A DNA stretch of 64,000 bases from Congeria kusceri (taxonomy: Eukaryota; Mollusca; Bivalvia; Myida; Dreissenidae): the NCBI GenBank assembly GCA_027627225.1, contig CM051033.1:14522058-14586057 (forward strand). The letters are read 5' to 3'. Both the position numbers and the translations under genes were made by a program. The notes beneath the pieces are model-generated. The model had not been told where the DNA came from. It was given only the letters and a program-made list of their open reading frames with translations, and searched no databases. Of the stretch, positions 11,263 through 22,362 are shown one piece after another. Each line of letters opens with the position of its first letter. Within the stretch, counting starts at the first letter, position 1.

Positions 11263-11907
11263 TTCAGGTCAGTTTTTGTCCATAATTTGTGATGTATTGT
11301 TTGTCATTAGCTTTTTCCTTTAAACATCTTTTTTCTGAAACCACTCATCAGATTCCTTCAAATGGTGTTGATCCCAGCAAAACTCTGGTTGTCACATACA
11401 AACTGGCAAGGGAGACATTGTTTACATGTCCTGTGAAATTGAGCAGCATTTGGACCGTTTTAGCAGTCATTAGTATCAGACCAGAGTGCTGGAGTTTTAA
11501 ATTGTTTGTATGTTACATTAGAAAATGTTGCCTCTATCAAGTATAGTGATGTGGTAAGCTGTCTAACTGTTCAAATTAGTGCATGAGGTTTCCTGGCTGT
11601 GGACATCATTTTGGCAGTGTATTTTATAAGAGAATGCTTACAAGTGCAGTTTACAAAACAAACAAATCTGAATGGTTGACTCCTAATTTACTCAAAGGTA
11701 CATAAGCATGTACTACAGTCACCACTCGGATTTGCAGCAAAGTTGTAATTTTTCATTGAAACTGGTTGAAATGCTGTCCATGTGTTTTTAACCCCCTCTT
11801 GGCAGTCATGAGAGAAAAGAATGTCAGTGCATGTCTGTAGTAGATTTCATCCCATTTCTATAGAAATCATGAACTGAAGCAAGAGCATGCGGCATGTTTA
11901 TTTCCAG

Positions 11908-12644
11908 GTGTTTGTATTATCCTAGTTGACAAAGAGTTCGAATCCTGACTGTGTTGGAAGAATTCACAGGCATTGCAACCTTTCGGCGCTCCTTGAAGGT
12001 AAAATGACAAGATGTCAGAAAACATTCAGTTGCTATAAAAATATGCGCTACTTCTCTGTATATCGTCTGGGACACCGTTTCCGTAAGATGGGGACAGTAA
12101 GTCTCCAACAAAGGGAGGTAACTGAAAATCTGATTTCAAGAAATGCATCTCCATGACTAATATCGTATGTACAGATATATATATCATTTGTGTGAATGCA
12201 TTTCTTTATGAACACATGCTTAGACCTCCTTGTGCTAGAAAATGAAAAAAAAAAATGCTGATTTTGGTAAAAATGTTTTTATGAAATAGTTTCATTACTT
12301 TGTGCTGTTTCATCGGTATTGATGCCCTATGAATTTTCTTAAAGTGGCCATTCTCTATCAATACATATTTATTGACTAACTAACAACTAACAAATATTAT
12401 AGATAAAAGTGAACTAAGTGCAGGTGCCTGTATTTTATGGGTTGGCAAAAGTGATATACTTTCTGATTTTTGCACTACATTGATTTTGGAAGACACATTG
12501 AATGTTTCACATACATAATTAATTGCTCTTCTTGCATTAGGTTTCTTCAATATTTCATGTTAACAATAATTATTTCATTTACATATGCAACCTCTATGTT
12601 GTCTTCTCTTTCAGGTATTGGTCACAGTTGGTACGGGAGAGTGA
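11908..12644 (+). pseudogene. Two candidate 3' exons of an unidentified gene, frameshifted in copy A
   Basis: Exon 1 is 11908-11998 (acceptor 'tttccag', donor 'gtaaaa'). Exon 2 is 12615-12644 (acceptor 'tctttcag'), ending VTVGTGE-stop. In copy A one G is missing in 'aaagagttcg', where copy B has 'aaagaggttcg', and this breaks the frame after VDKE. See copy B for the intact reading. No family recognised. Confidence 0.35.
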
Positions 12645-14466
12645 ATTCGCTTGAGTTCCATGTGTTGTGTTTGATGTCTTCTGTCTTGCTTGCATGTAAC
12701 CGCTCGGTCTGTGTCTGAGTAGGTCCAACTGCAGTTGCAAATTGAGTAGGTATGACCATTGTCTTTCCTTTTTGCATCTAACTTTTGATAAAGCCAGTGT
12801 TTAATATTTGTATACAAGAAATAATAACACTTTTATGTCAAACGTTTCACAACAGACCACAGGAAAGCCAGTTACAGTTACAATGTATAAAGGTCCATGA
12901 TTGTTCTATGTTAGTGAGGAATACATTTTTTGTCTATGCAGGGTTTTGTGTTATCCTTTCTGATTAGTGTAAGGGGCCATTTTCCAGAAACATCTTACAT
13001 TTATCTTAAAATATTTTAACTTAAGTGTCAATTTTCGCAATTCCGATAATTCAAAAACTACATGTGAGACATGTCGTTAAAAAATGAGGCTTAGTCCACA
13101 CAGGCTAATCGGGGATGACACTTTCCGCTTTTATGGTATTTTATGTTTTAATGAAGTCTCTTCTAAACATAAATCCGCTGTAAGCGGAAAGTGCCGTCCT
13201 GGATCGGCACTTAACGCACATGCATTAAGTTCAGTTTTCCAACAACACGCCCTCATAAATATTTGTCAATCCCTTTGAGCTTAGTAAACAAGCATGAATA
13301 TTATAGTTTAGAATACATGATCCATAAGCAGTAAGACATATGCGCGTGGAATAAACAATAAAAAATAAAAATAATGATTATTAAATTATGGATAAGATTT
13401 CACTTTAGATGTTTTAAGAATGTCTTAATATTCCTTGTGCTGTAGTTGTTCATTTCATGTTTATTTTTAAGATTGGACAATGGTCAGCTCTCTGACATTT
13501 AGATTATCTCCCTTGCACTTTTGGTCTTATATGATTATACATTGGGGCAGGTTTTTTAAAATTATATTGAGGATTACTTTGTCATGTTCACAGTAAGCAG
13601 ATTCAGTGGTATGTACATGTATGTAAGAAAACTTAAACAATATAAATAAATGAGTCATCTTACCATGAAATGTACGTGTGTTTTAGCATCAATGCCCTTT
13701 GTAACTATTTTGAACAAGTATTTACATTAAATCTTAGCCTATGTTTTCTGTCCAAATTTCTAAGAACTGTGTGTCTTATAAACTTTCATAGTGGCATTGT
13801 TATTGTCAGTCTGCAAACGTATACATCTTCTACCAGTGTGTCAACATCAGTGAGAAACTGCTTATGAAGATCAACAGTCACAATGGTCATGACAGTCATA
13901 GGTCACATCCAGCGTGTAGAAGAAGTTGAAGCAGTCCCATGTGGATGTAAACAGCAGGATGAAGAAGACATATGAAATGATAAAAGCGACCATGCAGATA
14001 ACTAGTAATAGACATTTCTACAAATGTCAATCATGTGCAAATCAATCTAGTATTGTATCCAATCATTGTACTCTAATATCACGTATTGAACAGTTAACCT
14101 ATTTTACACAAAAGTGAAAAGCTTATGATGTGTTTGTGATATTGATAAATAGAAATTCATCCGTTAACAAAACATGGGGATGAGTCTAATTGCTAGTGGC
14201 AAACAATCTGGACCGTTATTCGCAAAACTCCTTAGGGAAAACCTAAGTAAATTCCTTAAATTCATAAAACTCCTGAAGTCCCTGGCTGTTTCATATGTCG
14301 GTCTTTTAACATCAAAATGTTGTAATCTTGTAAATATTGCTTATATGTTTAGCTGTGCAGCTTCTTTGTACAGAAATCATTGGATTCACAAAGAACATTT
14401 GATCCAAAGTTTACATGCAAGTACGACTTAAGTAAAGATTTCCCTTAGGAGCTTTGTGAATGAAAG
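12645..14466. other. Gene-poor stretch
   Basis: Nothing firm. A short plus-strand frame near 13883-13976 (ending CKQQDEEDI-stop) may be a terminal exon. In copy B a 12-base gain near 49890 adds a 'gtttag' acceptor just before it. The segment 13040-13220 contains 'cgctgtaagcggaaagtgccgtcctggatc', which looks like part of an interspersed repeat. Copy B: 48639-50480. Confidence 0.4.
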
Positions 14467-14952
14467 CCCTGGTCAGTTGTATTGTGTACCATTTGAAAAA
14501 CACAATCTACAAAATTGGTTATACCAGCCCTGGTCAGTTGTATTGTGTACCATTTGAAATACACAATCTACACAATTGGTTATACCAGCTCTGGTCAGTT
14601 GTATTGTGTACCATTCGAAATACACAATCTACAGAATTGGTTATACCAGCCCTGGTCTGTTGTATTGTGTACCATTTGAACTACACAATCTACAGAATTG
14701 GTTATACCAGCCCTGGTCAGTTGTATTGTGTACCATTCGAAATACACAATCTGCAGAATTGGCTATACCAGCCCTGGTCAGTTGTATTGTGTACCATTCG
14801 AAATACACAATCTACAGAATTGGTTATACCAGCCCTGGTCAGTTGTGTTGTGTACCATTCGAAAATACACAATCTACAGAATTGGTTATACCAGCACTTG
14901 GTCAGTTGTATTGGGTACCATTTGAAACACACAATCTACAGAATTGGTTATA
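14467..14952. repeat. 61-bp minisatellite, 8 units
   Basis: Units start at 14467, 14528, 14589, 14650, 14711, 14772, 14833 and about 14895, each beginning 'ccctggtcagttgtattg'. Every unit holds an inverted pair ATTGTGTA...TACACAAT around 'ccattcgaaa'. As 61 is one more than a multiple of three, the same unit is read in all three frames in turn and stays open in each, producing overlapping open frames that should not be taken for genes. Confidence 0.95.
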
Positions 14953-15059
14953 ATCAATGGAAATCATGGCTTCTTTTGTGTATGGGAAAAGAGTCAGAAC
15001 GATTCTCAAGAACTAGACAGCATAATACAGCACAGTGTTGGAATTAAGCTCCGGGCCCG

Positions 15060-15707
15060 TATTCACCAACCCATTCTTAATCTTAAAGGGACCATGTCAA
15101 ACAAAAAGTGGCTTCCTATAGCACTATCAATGATATTAGATTATAGAAATGCACTTAACTACATTAATTATGGAATAAATAGTACAATACATAATGAGAT
15201 ATTTGATAAAAACAAAACAGCAAAAATGTTCGAAAAAATTAGAACTCCAATCGGGTATCGAACTCACGACGTAGGGCCATATGAAGAGAGGACAGTTCAC
15301 AGCGCATTAACCAACAGCCCTATTCTGCTTTGTAAGGTAGCATCTGTTTAGTATGGTTATACAAAATACTCAAAATTCTGATGTCAAAATGTACACATGA
15401 AAAAGGCCAAACAAACCCGACCTGAATTATAAATTGATTTTTATCTCTGAATGCGAAAACTCTTCCCATTATGCATACTTTATTTTAACTATTGTTATAT
15501 GCTAGTTTTAATATCTTAATTGCACTTTTTATATTTAATACCCCATTGAGGCCCTTTTCGTTCACATAGTCCCTTTAAGAATAGAAAACAGACTTTGACC
15601 CAAGAAAAAAATACTTTTCCATTTGCAAATAGGCTGGGTACCAATGTCGCTATTGTCATTAGCAAATCGTTCGTTGTAAAGAATGCTGTACTATGAGTTG
15701 GTGAATA
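15060..15707. mobile_element. Nested MITEs with a tRNA-like core, copy A
   Basis: Outer terminal repeats are tATTCACCAACcCAT (15060-15074) and its complement (15693-15707), 14 of 15 matching. Inside lies a second pair, CTTAAAGGGACcATGT (15082-15097) and its complement (15564-15579), 15 of 16 matching, bounded by TTAA on both sides as a TTAA-targeting (piggyBac-like) MITE would be. The inner element contains a minus-strand tRNA-like stretch (about 15249-15325) with A-box-like 'tggttaatgcgc' and B-box-like 'gtgagttcgatacc'. No protein is encoded. Confidence 0.65.
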
Positions 15708-15933
15708 TCAAGAAAGATTCAAATTAACATTTTTCTAAGAACAGAACAATTAATATTCTTTATTCTTATGTCTTAAGCCTTAATATAGGCTGGTTAATAT
15801 AGGTTTAGATCTGTCGTAAATACATTTACAGATGCTTCAAAAGTATAGACTTTTGCTTTTAAATGTCCAGTAAAATTTCTGTTTGACCTTTATTAATAAT
15901 GCTTTTGGTAAATCAGAGCTAGCTCTCATATTT

Positions 15934-16129
15934 CAGATGCAGTCACATTGGCATCTCTACAAGATGGTTTTGCAAGATGGTAACCTGTCGCTACCTTAAC
16001 TCCACAAACAGTAACAGCACAGAGTAAATATGAACTGTCTTATTTTTATTTAGTCAAGGCCAAACAAAAAAAATTCTGTGTTTTGGGCAACCCGACCGTA
16101 CCTAGGGAATTCCCTTCCGCGCCCCAAGT
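15934..16129. other. 196-bp segment present only in copy A
   Basis: Copy B runs straight from 'ctctcatat' to 'ttttagctaag' near 51990. The extra piece ends with 'ggccaaacaaaaaaaattctg' and 'gggcaacccgaccgtaccta', which look like a dispersed repeat. A related 'ttaggccaaataaaaaaatc' occurs at about 23582. Whether this is an insertion in A or a loss in B is not clear, as no target-site duplication is visible. Confidence 0.6.
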
Positions 16130-16499
16130 TTTTAGCTAAGCTTATTTTCCATGAAATCCATATTCGTCAGATTTTAGATAATTCAATGTGTTGCTTTTTA
16201 TCATGATGGTGTACTATGAAATTGTCTGGCTGTCCTGTTCTTTTTCCGTCCTTGTTCAGTGAAAAAATATATGAATATGCAAAATGCAACTATACAAAAA
16301 ACCAACAGTTAAATGAGCAATTATCATGGTCCCATAATCCTAAGAAACATTAAACAAATATGAATCACCATCTGGTGGTTGTTTTCACACCTTGAGTGGT
16401 ATTTGTTGCTCGCCAAGGCCCATTGTGAATGTTCATAAATGGCAAGTTGACAGTAGTAGTACTTCTTATTTTCTGACTTCTTTTAAATTTTGTTCTTCT

Positions 16500-17330
16500 G
16501 CCTCACTAGGTTGAGTTTGTGCCAACCTTGAAGCAGCTAACCTCGATATCGGGAATGGGTATCAACCTCTGACCAAATTGATTGCAGACATTCCCTGTCT
16601 GAGACAGAAATCCACGCCAGGGGTATGCAGTGTTAAGATATTTTCTGTCTGTTATATTCGTTTACCAAAGTAAGTCATCAAAAAATAAAATGGCATTATC
16701 ACATAGAAACCAACAATGATTTCCACAGAGTGTGTAACGATATGCACACCTTACTATATAGTACATATCGCGGTCCAGTAGACACAATACAATGCATGTT
16801 TTATCATGTAAACAGTAACCAAACTTTGATAATTCTCCAATGGTTTAATATGCTAATGATAAGGATGAAATGTGCAAGCCCACTGACATGTAATCCATCT
16901 CGGCAATTTTTAGACAGAAATAAAGGAAGTAACATTTCTTCCTCATAAAAAGTTGAAGCAGCTGGTGACAATCCTGGGTAGTATCGGCATCTGATCAACT
17001 CCATCTCAGACATTCCCTGTGTGACACAGAAATCCACACCAGAGATATGAAGTGACGTTTTCCGCCTGTCGTTATTATTTGGCCGTAGTATATGGGATTT
17101 TTACGTAGAAACCAACAATGAATTCTATGAAGTGTGTAATGATATGCAAGCTGTATGATACAGTGGTACATATTGCAGTACAGTAGCAACACTACAATCC
17201 TGCGATGCATGTTTTATCTCGTAAACAGTAACTCAATGCATATATATCATATTGAAGATGCTACTGCTTGAATGTTTAAAAGTGCAAATGACAAGGATCA
17301 ACAGTCACCAGTTAGTCTCAGTGCAATCCT
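16500..17330. repeat. Two diverged tandem units of about 400-420 bp
   Basis: Landmarks recur in order: 'gaagcagct', 'gacattccctgt' (16587 and 17009), 'gtagaaaccaacaatga'-like (16706 and 17108), 'gcatgttttatc', 'gtaaacagtaac'. The units are clearly older than the 36-kb repeat. Copy B: about 52370-53200. No coding potential. Confidence 0.65.
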
Positions 17331-17395
17331 GTAAATAATGGTGTGCAATGTAGACGTAATAAAACCAGGCGCGTGATTCTCCCGTCTTTAGTTAC

Positions 17396-17586
17396 GTTTA
17401 AACCTATTTATTTTAGCTCGATTGCATCCAGAGCCTCCAGCTTATAGAGATACTCTCAAGTGAGTTTCCTGGGAAGAACCAGTAATTGGTGTCTTTGGAA
17501 AGATCTTGGGAATGCTCCTGGAGTGGGGATCGAACCCGGGACCTCCTGGTCACGAGGCGGACACCATATCCACTACATCATTCTTC
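17396..17586 (-). mobile_element. tRNA-derived SINE, copy A
   Basis: On the minus strand: A-box-like 'gtagtggatatggtgtccg', B box 'gggttcgatccccac', a body, and the tail 'gagctaaaataaataggttt'. Same family as 24845-25037 and the fragment at 25944-26080. It is shared with copy B, so it inserted before the copies split. Target-site duplication not evident. Confidence 0.75.
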
Positions 17587-17958
17587 CTTTCAATTTATTT
17601 TCTATTTTTGAATGCAATACTTTATTTACAAGTTATACTTAGTTATAACTTTGCTGGGTCTATTTCAAAATGATTCGTAGTTAACTCTATTACGAGTGAT
17701 GGAGGTTATTTTCCCCTACTAAAATGCTTTGAAATCCCCAACCCTGTAAATTTTATCCACAGTGTACCCTATCGTACAGTAATGAATTGGAAGGGAACCA
17801 GTCAGAATTATGCTGCAATATAATGTGACATCCATAATTTCCACTGATTTACTTTGTTAGCTGACCTGATCACAATTTTTCACCTATTTACCTTCGATCA
17901 CAAATACAAAGCGCGGTTAGTGTTACGTCTACAGTCTGTTTGTGTTTCTGTTTTACAG

Positions 17959-18181
17959 GCTCTATAACGTGCAGCGTCTACCGGTCAAGGCAAGCTGGTC
18001 ACCGTGGGTCGAGGATTACTGCATCTTCTTTGAGAATGCCAAAGAGCTTGATGATACACTTTCTTATTGCATGTTTTGCTTAAACAGTTCTGGACATGTG
18101 CAATACTTAACTGTTGATTGTATGTTGGTGTTTATCAATATTTTTTTATTGTATCTTTGTTTAAAAATGAGGCAAATATAA
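17959..18181 (+). CDS. Candidate exon, unknown protein, copy A
   Basis: After a pyrimidine-rich acceptor 'ctgttttacag' the frame reads LYNVQRLPVKASWSPWVEDY, then CIFFENAKELDD, and stays open to a stop at 18179-18181. The first 35 residues look like folded-protein sequence. The later part becomes hydrophobic and AT-driven and is probably intron or untranslated. No clear donor. Phase 2 is needed from the previous exon, which I cannot place. Not recognised. Confidence 0.35.
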
Positions 18182-18668
18182 ATATGGTACAACGATGTTA
18201 TAACCAAAAGTACAATAAGATAATGTAATGAACTTGGGTGAAACAAAACCGAAAGTATAAATTGCATACTTTCTTGTAAGCAGCCAAATTGTATGTTTTA
18301 CATAAACAATTATTTGGAGACATTTATCAAGAGTTTCAAGACTGTATTTTTTTTTCTTATATCACTGCTTACTTGGTAATTTTGAATATGGAACTTTTCA
18401 TAAAATGTTATTTTGTCACATGCTGTACCTAGTCTTCCGTGTGATACAACCGTTACGAATATTTCTATCTTTCACATGTGTAAGATAACATTTTGAGCGT
18501 TTTAATTGGCTACATATCCTTTGACTGACCAATCGCATGACGTTATTTTTTGTGAAACGACGTGTCAACATGAAATGATGTCATGCCAATACACAACTAT
18601 TAGGATTTATCAACATGTTTTGGTAAAATTATATGGTTTTTTTTAGTTTAAAAGCATGTGATAAAAAA

Positions 18669-18813
18669 GATCTGACACTTGTTTTCATTTCATACCATAT
18701 TTTATTAAACTCGTCCAGGAAATTCGTTAGTAAGCTTGCCAAATCTCCCTTACTAACACAATTCCTGAACTCGTTTAATAAAATATGGTATGAAATGACA
18801 ACTTTTTCAGATC
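18669..18813. repeat. 145-bp foldback element, copy A
   Basis: Arms of about 65 bases: 'gatctgacacttgtt...' and the complement of '...aactttttcagatc', sharing 'catttcataccatatttta' and neighbouring bases, around a short centre. The symmetry makes both strands open over the same span, so the two overlapping antisense frames here are not genes. Probably a MITE. Confidence 0.8.
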
Positions 18814-20623
18814 CTATATATTTGTTTGACTGTTTGCTTTTGTTGCATGCATGTTTTTGCTTGATATTTTTTTTCAAGATTACTATATATATTGAAATAT
18901 GTTACTTTCTACACATTATCCGTTCTATGCATTATATGATGCTATGTTATATGTATACTAGGTCCATTGTATTCAATACATTCTCTTAGAAACACTTTAT
19001 GAGTTTTACTAGTAAGTATGTACAAATAGTTAAATTGTTTAAGACCGAAACAGTTCTTAATGAAGTAATATGCAACGTTAATTCCAAAACAGATAGGGAT
19101 CTCGTTAGTTTAATTATGAGGATTTGCACCAGTCATGTTATTGGAATCATATCCTTTCTCTTGAAAATTAATTACTAAGAATAATTTACTCATTTGAAAA
19201 TAGAAATTTGAATTCCAATATATCTTTGCTAAACAAACAAATGCATCATACAGTAACTTGAAACTATCATAAGCTCATAAATGCATTAGTTTGTTGTGAT
19301 GGATGTTTATTCAAATATAATACTTGCCATTTGTAATCCAACTTTAATTGTCTGGAATTGTAAACCAAATAATTATTAATGTATATTTGTTATATATTTA
19401 TTATTGACATTTACATTAAAGGGACCTGATCACAGATTGACGAATTGACAGTGTTCCAACTTTTTTGTCACATATTCCAAAAGGAAAAGAACAGTGTATA
19501 CAAGGTAGCAAAATAACACTGCAGACATAGAAATATACTGTAATTAATGTTTCGCTTATAATATTAGAAAGCGTTTGTAATGTTTAACAATCGAACATTT
19601 TGAGTGTTTGTTGTTTTTGTTAAAATTGTTGACAACATCGGGATCACTTAAAATCAGTAAAAATGCAGACAGAAATATAGTAAAAGGAATGACCGCTAAG
19701 GCATTAGCCTTTACATCCAGAGGTCTGGGGTGCGAATCCTGGTTGGACCAATTTTTTTCTTTTCTTTTTAAATCCTTATCTTGTTATTATACGTGAGCTG
19801 TTTAGTTCCGATGCTTAAATGTGTCAAGTTAAGACATTTAATGGCTTACTTTACATAAATAACTAAACAACTGTGAACAAGTCCCTTGAAATTGGATCAT
19901 GATCTTTATATATATTTGGTAAGGACCATGTATATCTATATGTATATGTTAAATTTATTGGGCCATCCTTAAAAAAAATTGTTTGAAGTTGCTTGACAGA
20001 CCCATCGAAATTACCCCCCTACCCAATTATTTGTTTGGCCATCCACAGATTTTTTTTTTTCGTTACATACTTTTCTTTCCGCTAAATGCATCCAATCTTA
20101 TACAGTATCAGATTTCTCGTATTTGTACATTTACCTTGAATTATTCAAAATGGCACATTATAAACTGTTTGCCAGTGAAGTTCCACATTCAGTATTGCAT
20201 GATATGATGCAATTTATTACTGCTTTGAGTATTACATCTTATTAGACAACCTACCTACCTACCCATCTCGAAGATGTTGGGTCGCGCAACTGCAAACAAT
20301 ATTTTTTTTAATGATGGCCTTGTAAAAATGAATTTTATACATTTGAGATTTAATGTACAATATTAATTTGCTCTATAGTATTATGCAGGTGTATTAGTAT
20401 TTTGTCATGTTATTTTGTTCCAAATTGGCATTGATGATTTCAAGTACTTCAAATGCCATGAAATGTAAAATGAAAGTATACCCGTTCAATGAAAAGCAAT
20501 ATCTGGGCCATGATGCTGAAAGTTTTAACAGCCAATTGAGTTCAAAATTAAATGTAAATATTACAGACAATTGCATATCAAGCATTTTAATCTTAATTTA
20601 TAATACATGTAGCAGTTTATTAA
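18814..20623. other. Gene-poor stretch
   Basis: No gene supported. It holds a lone 'ttaaagggacctgatcac' (about 19417), like the inner MITE terminus at 15082, and a tRNA-like piece at 19687-19751 (B-box-like 'ggtgcgaatcctg'). Copy B: 54718-56579, with a 38-base gain at about 54865 and the tRNA-like piece at 55634-55698. Confidence 0.5.
19687..19751 (+). mobile_element. tRNA-like fragment (probable SINE head)
   Basis: 'gaccgctaaggcattagcc' followed by 'ggggtgcgaatcctgg' resembles a tRNA D-arm/T-arm pair. No acceptor stem can be formed, so a functional tRNA is unlikely. Confidence 0.4.
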
Positions 20624-21600
20624 TCCCCTGCTGCTAAGGGTGAGGGGGTTATAGGAATGCCCTTCGTCCGTCCGTCCGTAACATTTTCGTAACTGCTCCA
20701 TATCTCCTATACCCTTTTGAAGAATTTCATGAAACTTGGCTCAAATGTTAATGTCATTGAGACAATGTTTAGAGGGCATGAGTCAGTCACGCTGGCTCAA
20801 GGTCAAGGTCACACTTGAAGGTCAAATATTCGAGCATCCATTTTGTGTCCGCTCCATATCTCCTATGCCTTTTGAAGGATTTTGATGAAACTTGGCTCAA
20901 AAGTTTAGGTCATTGAGACGATGTGCAGAAGGCATGGGCCTTTACCGCCAGCTCAAGGTCAAGGTATCATTTGAAGGTTAAATTTTCGAGCCTTCATTTT
21001 CATGTTTTTGTTTTGTCTACTCCATATCCCCCATGCCCTTTGCAGGATTTCCATGAAACTTGGCTCAAATGTTTTGCTCATTGAGAACATGTGCAGAAGG
21101 CATTAACCAGTCACAACCACTCAAGGTTACACTGAAAGTTGAATGTTTGAGCCTGTATTTTCATGTCCGTTCTATAACTCCTGTGCTCTTTGAAGGATTT
21201 TCATGAAACTTGCCTCAAATGTTTATCACATTGAGGCAATGTGCAGAAGGCATGAGGTAGTCACGTCACCTCAAGGTCAAGGTCACACTTGAAGGTCAAA
21301 TGTTTGAGTATATATTTGTGTGTCTGCTCCATATCTCCTATGCCCTTTGAAGGATTTTCATAAAACTTGGCTCAAATATTTATCACATTGATGCGATGTG
21401 CCGAAGGCATGAAGCAGTCATGCCACCTCAAGGTCAAGGTCACACTTAAAGGTCAAATATTTGCGCCTCCATTTTCGTGTCAGCTCCATATCTCCTATGC
21501 CCTTAAAAGGAATTTTTATGAAACTGATTAAGGTCAGTGCCATACTTCAAAGTCACCTTTAAAATCTAATGAAGGATCATGGCTGGGGATAAAGCTGTCA
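20624..21600. repeat. Array of about 155-bp molluscan-type repeats, copy A
   Basis: Six diverged units marked by 'catgaaacttggctcaaa' near 20729, 20887, 21052, 21207 and 21358 and by a degenerate form near 21517. Each also has 'ctccatatctcctatgcc' and 'aaggtcaaggtcacacttga'. The left edge is a hairpin-like head 'taatcccctgctgctaaggg' with 'gtgagggggtta' and a run of 'cgtc' repeats. Non-coding. Confidence 0.85.
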
Positions 21601-22035
21601 TTTGACTGCCTTGTTCAGAATTAACATGCAATTCAAAATTCTAATGTTTAATTTCAGTAAATATTTTCATCTGAATTCTAACGATTGTTAGCTTAATTGG
21701 CTTGTTAAAATTTTGAGCAACATGCCACTGATGCATCATAATGCTTTTTTATATTCATCCATAAAAGAAACTAGACCATGTAGACTTCTATTGTCTATTT
21801 TCTATTAATGTCTATTTTCTGGAAACAGATCAAGATACAGAAGAAAACGTAGTTGATTATTAAATCATAAAGTTCTCACCTCAGATGTTTATTGTCATTT
21901 TTCTAATGCATAAATTATTGTTTTATGACAGTGGTTAATACCAACCACAACAATTATTACATGTCAAGTATGTTTTCTTGTTTGCTTATTTAGATTTTGT
22001 CTCATGATACATGTACGCATCACTGATATTTTCAC

Positions 22036-22362
22036 AGGGGTGTGGAAATCCTATGCCTGACTTGTCTGCCGCAGGTAATTTTATTGTCAGACAAGGACAT
22101 TTTCCTAGTTAGTTTTCCAAGGACAAGTACAAATTCAGGGTGTGAAAATGATGTTAAATTTATGGAATTAATTATCAGATTATAATATACTCATACATTT
22201 GAATAATAAATTGTGTTTCATTCGTCATTTAATGGCAATATACGTATCAGGAATGCCTAGAATAAAACTATATTTTTAAGTCACAGTTTTTGGCGGACAA
22301 GTATAATTTTGCAATGAATTTGTCCATGGACAAGTACACACTTTTGATATTTCCACACCCCT
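22036..22362. mobile_element. MITE with 14-bp perfect terminal repeats, copy A
   Basis: AGGGGTGTGGAAAT at 22036-22049 and its exact complement at 22349-22362. Inside, 'ggacaagta' recurs three times (near 22111, 22295 and 22328), a plausible subterminal binding motif. Length 327 bases, no coding. A hAT-like origin is possible from the terminus, but no 8-bp target duplication is visible. Confidence 0.7.

Noticed and set aside
14460..15047. Long overlapping plus-strand open frames full of repeated YHSKYTIYRIGY/CVPFEIHNLQN-like text
   Set aside because: They are the 61-bp minisatellite read in three frames. No start context, splice signals or family similarity.
18629..18989. Overlapping plus and minus open frames of 82 and 118 residues
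   Set aside because: Both come from the 145-bp foldback, and their peptides mirror each other.
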